This document shows positions 60,368 to 64,000 of a stretch of DNA of 64,000 nucleotides, in pieces. The position numbers and the translations under genes were made by a program. Numbering within the stretch: position 1 is the stretch's first letter; the number at the start of each line of letters is the position of its first letter. The stretch comes from Pedobacter segetis. Its GTDB lineage: Bacteria > Bacteroidota > Bacteroidia > Sphingobacteriales > Sphingobacteriaceae. The stretch is from NCBI RefSeq assembly GCF_016623585.1, contig NZ_JAEHFY010000004.1, positions 62,001 through 126,000 of the forward strand. Direction: 5' to 3'. The notes below the pieces were generated by a model that saw nothing but the letters and a program-made list of their open reading frames with translations, did not search any database and was not told the DNA's origin.

Positions 60368-60925
60368 TTAAATCAATCCTCTCTCTCTAATTTTCACGGC
60401 AGGGTTTCCTTGATAAATACCGTAAGCTTCTAAATTTTTGGTTGATACAGAGCCTACTCCCAAAACAGCGTGGGATTTTGCCGTAACCCCGGGGCAAACA
60501 ATGGCATTTGCACCAATCCAAACACCATCTTCTAAAATGATTGGTTTGGTGATCAAATCAAAATAAGGCGACTTATAATCGTGATTGCCTGTCATTAAGG
60601 TTGCGTTTTGAGAAACACAGCAGTTTCTGCCAATAATTACAGGGGCTAAGTTTTCTATATAACATTCGGCAAGCCAAGAATGATCGCCAAGTTGTAGTTT
60701 CCAAGGGAATTTAATATGTATATAAGGCTTTACCCTCACGTCTTTCCCTATTTTAGCGCCGAACAATTTTAATAACCACACCAAAACAACAGAAAACGGA
60801 ACTAATCCCGACCTAAAAAACAAGCAACTCGTAAAATACCATAGTAATTGTTTTAAAACAGAAGCTCCATGATCAAAATCTTTGGTATCGAATTTCTTCT
60901 TTAGTTGGACTTTAGGTTTCTCCAT
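60368..60925 (-). CDS. WcaF-like O-acetyltransferase (left-handed beta-helix)
   Basis: The 185-residue protein has hexapeptide repeats from about residue 55 to 165, with the active-site-like motif TLMTGNHDYKSPYFDL (His at about 114) and GANAIVCPGVTAKSHAVLGVGSV near the C terminus. This is the pattern of the putative colanic-acid acetyltransferase WcaF group. It probably decorates an exopolysaccharide sugar using acetyl-CoA. It reads in the same direction as the exosortase and glycosyltransferases further right, from which it is separated by repeats and a TA pair. Confidence 0.87.
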   Translation of the reverse strand: MEKPKVQLKKKFDTKDFDHGASVLKQLLWYFTSCLFFRSGLVPFSVVLVWLLKLFGAKIGKDVRVKPYIHIKFPWKLQLGDHSWLAECYIENLAPVIIGRNCCVSQNATLMTGNHDYKSPYFDLITKPIILEDGVWIGANAIVCPGVTAKSHAVLGVGSVSTKNLEAYGIYQGNPAVKIRERGLI

Positions 60926-61333
60926 ACATTAGAATAAGGGATTTCTAAGCGATAAATAAAATGAATAGATTTGTAGACTCCCCATTTTTAGTACGATTCT
61001 AAAATAGACTTTTTTATTCATTTTCAATCTATCATTAAAACATCAGGGACCGAGTGAAGCGTAGCGAAGTTCCTGTTTAGTTTTAATTTAAACTATAGGC
61101 CAATTTTCTGGCTTTTAAATCATCTAAGATTTCTTGACAATTATATTTTATAAATCTTGTTTTTGGGCGTTTAAACACGCTTTCCGCTATATCTTTTTTC
61201 CGAAAAAGAAAAAAAGGATGCCGCTCCAATCGTTAACGCTCTACAAAATCTCCAAAAAAACCATTTTAATTACCAAACTCCGATGAATAATAATTTTTTA
61301 TTTTCTAAAGAGACTTTGTCAAAGAAAAAAAAC
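60926..61333. other. Repeat-filled intergenic region of about 400 bp
   Basis: No gene is seen. It contains the hairpin CAGGGACC...AGTTCCTG (61044-61075) around a GTGAAGCGTAGCGAAG loop, and copy 4 of the GCGTTA...GCCC element (61165-61240). It leads to a TGTCA repeat from 61334. Confidence 0.6.
61165..61240 (-). repeat. Dispersed GCGTTA...CGCCC element, copy 4
   Basis: On the minus strand it runs GAGCGTTAACGATTGGAGCG ... GGCATCCTTTTTTTC ... GAAAAAAGATATAGCGG ... AAAGCGTGTTTAAACGCCC. The stem AAAAGATAT / TCCTTTTTT and the ends match the other three copies. Confidence 0.72.
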
Positions 61334-61430
61334 TTTGTCATGCTGAATTTATTTCAGCATCCCATTTGCAAGGCTGCATGCTAAATGAGAACTTATTTTG
61401 ATAAGATTCCGAAATAAATTCGGAATGACA
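61334..61430. repeat. Dispersed TGTCATGCTGAA repeat inside a toxin gene
   Basis: It starts TTTGTCATGCTGAATTTATT, includes TCAGCATCCCATTTGC and GATTCCGAAATAAATTCG, and ends GGAATGACA. It is closely related to 54223-54309. It replaces the 3' part of the DUF3368 gene on the minus strand. Confidence 0.85.
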
Positions 61431-61661
61431 TTCATTTTGAGAAAGCCTTTCTCCTAAATCAACTGTAGAATTTAATATATGGATATAATTGGACTTGTTT
61501 AGATTTTTTATAGAAATCCAATCGGGTAGCTTCAAATTTAATTCTTCATAGATTTCTTGCGAAATGTATATTTTTCCAAATAATATTTGAAGTAAATCTA
61601 GCCTTTGGATTTTATTTAGAATAATGATGCAGCTATTGTCCGCGATAATAACCTCTTGCAT
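61338..61661 (-). pseudogene. DUF3368/PIN-like toxin gene truncated by a repeat
   Basis: Residues 1-76 match a DUF3368 PIN-domain protein (IIADNSCIIILNKIQRLDLLQILFGKIYISQEIYEELN ... VDLGERLSQ). Residues about 77-107 (ECHSEFISES and onward) are simply the translation of the dispersed repeat at 61334-61430. The family is normally about 150-165 residues and needs further acidic residues in the missing half, so the nuclease is presumably inactive. It overlaps the UPF0175 gene by 29 bases, the usual arrangement of this toxin-antitoxin type. Confidence 0.8.
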
Positions 61662-61881
61662 TTTCTAGATCATTCTTTAAATCATCTGTGGGATAATTGA
61701 AAATAGAAACTTTATATTGAGATAATAACTCGGTAAAAGTGCTTTTGGGATAACCTGCTAAATCAGCTGCCTGGCCTAATGAGAGTTTGCCTAAATCATA
61801 TAATTGTGCCGCTAAGGCAGTGGTAACTTCTTTTTGTGAAAGATCAATTGTGTTTGGCAATTCTATTGTTATTGTTCTCAT
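61633..61881 (-). CDS. UPF0175-family antitoxin
   Basis: The 82-residue protein matches UPF0175: MRTITIELPNTIDLSQKEV, then LAAQLYDLGKLSLGQAADLAGYPKSTFTELL, a helix-turn-helix-like segment, and a C-terminal NYPTDDLKNDLENARGYYRG that would bind the toxin. It is the upstream partner of the truncated DUF3368 gene, so it is now an orphan antitoxin or repressor. Confidence 0.85.
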   Translation of the reverse strand: MRTITIELPNTIDLSQKEVTTALAAQLYDLGKLSLGQAADLAGYPKSTFTELLSQYKVSIFNYPTDDLKNDLENARGYYRGQ

Positions 61882-61931
61882 GATCAGAATGATGAATCAA
61901 ATATTTGAATATCATTATAAAAATTTGGAAT

Positions 61932-62480
61932 TTAAGACAATTCATTCATTTTTGCACTTTTTTTAATCCACCAATATATCCCAATTAAAATCAACAGATA
62001 GCAAAACACATTGAATAAAGTATGATGGTCTATCTGCATTTTTCTGGCATAATGGGCATAATAGGATACTACGAAGAGCCTTAAAATATTTAGTAGCGTA
62101 AAACCGATGATGCTAAAAACCAAGAACAGCACACGATCTTTTACTTTTTGATTGGGTACGGCTAAAGATAAAGCCATTAAAATGCTGATAATCCCATAAC
62201 CTAAACAGCTATAAACTATTTTGATGCCCCCATGCCCAATAATTCTTAAAGAGGTATCATTGGTTAAATATCTCAAACCAAAAATATCACAAATTACCGT
62301 AGAACCACCGATTAAAAAATGTCGATAAGCCCTTATAAAGTCAAGATGTTCATTGGCAAATTGCCAATATAAACCCCCTTGTGCGCATAAACCTATCCAA
62401 AATCTAAAGAAGTAACTAAAAAAGAAATAACCTAAAACCAATATCAAGAAGAACCTAATTTGTACTTTATTTATTTTCAT
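61932..62480 (-). CDS. Exosortase-family transpeptidase, XrtY-like
   Basis: This 182-residue integral membrane protein has about five helices and the exosortase triad: Cys92 in VYSCLGYGI, Arg134 in LLNILRLFV and His152/His153 in DHHTLFNV. Exosortases cleave and reattach proteins that carry a PEP-CTERM-like tail, often in organisms with exopolysaccharide clusters. The small size and Bacteroidota setting resemble the XrtX/XrtY groups, which sit with dedicated glycosyltransferases, as here. It overlaps the GT2 gene by 14 bases. No protein with a recognisable sorting tail is seen in the window. Confidence 0.8.
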   Translation of the reverse strand: MKINKVQIRFFLILVLGYFFFSYFFRFWIGLCAQGGLYWQFANEHLDFIRAYRHFLIGGSTVICDIFGLRYLTNDTSLRIIGHGGIKIVYSCLGYGIISILMALSLAVPNQKVKDRVLFLVFSIIGFTLLNILRLFVVSYYAHYARKMQIDHHTLFNVFCYLLILIGIYWWIKKSAKMNELS

Positions 62481-63324
62481 TTCTGGTTTTTCTTAATTCG
62501 TAAATCTTGGCATCAATTAAAAATCGAAACCAAAAGCATTGTAAAAAATGAAATATCAATCCTCTTCTCCCATCCAAAAACCCTAAGCGTAAAAAATATC
62601 GAATGAAGAAATACAAAGCTGGCCTAACAAAGAGCGGAAAGCGCTCATAGATGTTTTTGATGTATCTACGTTTGGCGATAGGATTTTTACTTGTTAATGA
62701 ACCTTTTATGGTAGCATCGTTTATTTTTTGCTTTTCAAACTGCTCTAATGCCTCTAAGCCAGACCATTTATCGTGTCTCAAAGTAAAGGTACTCAAGGAT
62801 TCGGTTATCAAATCTATGATGTCTCCGTTGAGTTTTAATACCTCGCCATCCACTTTAAAATGTTGATCGTACAATTTATCCTCACAAAAACCTTTTCCAT
62901 TTCTAAAAATAACGGCATGATAGGTAGGATAATGCCCTCCATATTTTATCCATTTCCCCATAAACAGGGTTTTTCTGCTTGCAAGCATACCATTTATGGA
63001 TTGGCTGATGCCTTGTTTAAATTGGAAGGCAAGTTCGGTAATTATCTCGGGCGTAAGCCGATGATCGGCATCCATATTCAAAATCCATTCGGTTTGGATG
63101 GGTAAATTTTTAAAGGCCCAATTACGTTGTTTACTGTAATTTTCAAACGGATGTTGGATCACTTCAACAGGATAATTTTTTACGATATTTAAAGTATCAT
63201 CATTAGAGCCAGAATCAACCATAAAAACCTTTTCAAAGTGATGGCCGATACTATCCAAACAAGCGGTAATATTTTTTTCCTCGTTAAAGGTTAGTATAAT
63301 AACACTGATCGGGATTTTATTCAT
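62467..63324 (-). CDS. GT2-family glycosyltransferase
   Basis: The 285-residue protein has a GT-A domain: IPISVIILTFNEEKNITACLDSI at the start, FMVDSGSNDDTLNIV (about 35-49) and the donor Asp motif NMDADHRL (about 83-90). A more basic, partly hydrophobic C-terminal third (RRYIKNIYERFPLFVRPALYFFIRYFLRLGFLDGRRG) suggests membrane association. It overlaps the exosortase gene by 14 bases, so they are cotranscribed. The sugar is unknown. Confidence 0.9.
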   Translation of the reverse strand: MNKIPISVIILTFNEEKNITACLDSIGHHFEKVFMVDSGSNDDTLNIVKNYPVEVIQHPFENYSKQRNWAFKNLPIQTEWILNMDADHRLTPEIITELAFQFKQGISQSINGMLASRKTLFMGKWIKYGGHYPTYHAVIFRNGKGFCEDKLYDQHFKVDGEVLKLNGDIIDLITESLSTFTLRHDKWSGLEALEQFEKQKINDATIKGSLTSKNPIAKRRYIKNIYERFPLFVRPALYFFIRYFLRLGFLDGRRGLIFHFLQCFWFRFLIDAKIYELRKTRNENK

Positions 63325-63496
63325 GGAACAAATCTACGATTTTACCTTTACCTCGATCTGCCGGAAGGCGGAGAGAGGTCTGTTTGTTATAAACAATGAT
63401 CCTAAATGAAGCCATAGATAAAATTTATTTATCCTATTCAAAAGATATCTCCTCCTGCCCTCGTAGATATGACGTATCTGGGAGGGAAATTCCTTG
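63325..63496. repeat. Repeat-like spacer between two glycosyltransferase genes
   Basis: The 172 bases include a hairpin, CCTCGATCTGCCGGAAGGCGG up to GAGAGG (63351-63377), and an AGATATCTCCTCCTGCCCTCG...GACGTATCTGGGAGG segment. An open frame across it (63334-63525, minus) has the look of a translated intergenic repeat and not of a protein. I recall similar segments between genes in related genomes. Confidence 0.45.
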
Positions 63497-64000
63497 TTAC
63501 ACAAATTTCTTATCCAACACTTCATGATACATTTCCAAATATCTCTCCCTCAACTTATCCTCAGCGAAATCTTGTTTGATCGTATTTGTTAGTTTTTCAG
63601 GATTAAAATTTCTTGCCTTTTTTGCTTCATTAGCATTTTCTAATATTTCTATCATACCATCAAAAGAGCGTTCGCAAACCAAACCCAAATGATTTAAAGC
63701 AACATAATCACTTAAGCCCACATTCTTAGTAATCAACACGGGAGTACCAACAAAAAGACTCTCTATCACCACGTTCGCAAAATTCTCATCGTATGACGGA
63801 AGGATCAAATAATCATGTTGGGCCATCAAACCAAACTTTTCATTGCCATAAACAGCACCCATCCAATTTATTTTATCATCAATCTTTAAGCTTTTTGCCT
63901 TTTGCCTTAAGCTTTCTGCATATGAAAGTTCCCCATTCCCAACAACAGATAGTTTCCAGTTAAAGTTATGCGTGGCCAAAGCCTCAAAAAGTAATTCTAA
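63497..64000 (-). CDS. GT4-family glycosyltransferase (5' part outside window)
   Basis: The frame is open to the right edge (residues ELLFEALATHNFNWKLSVVGNG continue from beyond it), so only the C-terminal domain of about 167 residues is seen. It contains KINWMGAVYGNEKFGLMAQHDYLILPSYDENFANVVIESLFVGTPVLIT, whose E-x7-E motif (ENFANVVIE) is the GT4 donor site. It reads in the same direction as the GT2 and exosortase genes, after a 172-base spacer. Donor and acceptor are unknown. Confidence 0.88.
   Translation of the reverse strand, partial: LELLFEALATHNFNWKLSVVGNGELSYAESLRQKAKSLKIDDKINWMGAVYGNEKFGLMAQHDYLILPSYDENFANVVIESLFVGTPVLITKNVGLSDYVALNHLGLVCERSFDGMIEILENANEAKKARNFNPEKLTNTIKQDFAEDKLRERYLEMYHEVLDKKFV

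Noticed and set aside
63334-63525. 63-residue protein on the minus strand
   Set aside because: It spans an intergenic repeat-like segment and the end of the next gene; the composition is that of a translated repeat and there is no family motif.

Overview
The window looks like a chromosomal segment of a Bacteroidota bacterium, most likely family Sphingobacteriaceae (Pedobacter-like). The evidence is a PorX regulator of the type IX secretion system (T9SS), a fused LpxC-FabZ protein, an N-succinylornithine-type ArgF', SusC/TonB-type receptors, a T9SS C-terminal sorting domain, the bacillithiol protein YtxJ, promoter boxes of the TTTG-N19-TAnnTTTG type and a lack of Shine-Dalgarno sites. Base composition is AT-rich throughout. 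I saw no rRNA, tRNA, CRISPR array or prophage.

Layout. 1-7.1 kb: housekeeping genes tsaE (partial), porX, an HD hydrolase, the lipid A genes lpxD-lpxC/fabZ-lpxA and an ABC ATPase. 7.2-14.7 kb: a TonB receptor, a GT39-like transferase, a lactonase, aat and small secreted proteins. 14.9-20.8 kb: surface-polysaccharide genes (MraY-like transferase, CapD/WbpM-like dehydratase, Wzi/RemB-like outer-membrane protein, glycosyltransferase). 20.9-34.7 kb: accessory and decaying DNA, with an outer-membrane receptor, an ECF sigma/YceI/DUF5777/Rieske operon, a giant beta-helix T9SS cargo and remnants of at least four genes. 34.8-46 kb: housekeeping genes (alpha-oxoamine synthase, asparaginase, TatD, FKBP, NrnA, Ndk, DciA-like, RecF, RibH, YtxJ, desaturase). 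46.5-57.3 kb: the arginine operon. 57.5-64 kb: a Fic gene flanked by palindromes, DUF4403, a UPF0175/DUF3368 toxin-antitoxin pair broken by a repeat, and an exosortase with glycosyltransferases.

The arginine operon runs GNAT-argG-argC-argD-argF'-argB-proC-argE, and argH is not in the window. It is loaded with inserted DNA: a four-helix-bundle gene between 30-bp inverted repeats, a dead antitoxin-like gene, a three-gene AT-rich TIGR04255 cassette, and repeat elements of at least three kinds in nearly every spacer.

The most striking observation is a family of degenerate 7-bp word arrays (type NNAAGGY or its complement, often in inverted halves). They form several operon spacers, make the terminal inverted repeats of the four-helix-bundle gene, and in one case sit inside argC as a 117-bp (39-codon) in-frame insertion. 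I infer that the four-helix-bundle gene and the solo arrays may be autonomous and non-autonomous forms of one small mobile element. Three other dispersed repeat families are described: a GCGTTA...GAACGCCC element, a TGTCATGCTGAA...GGAATGACA element, and TGTCGA palindromes around fic.
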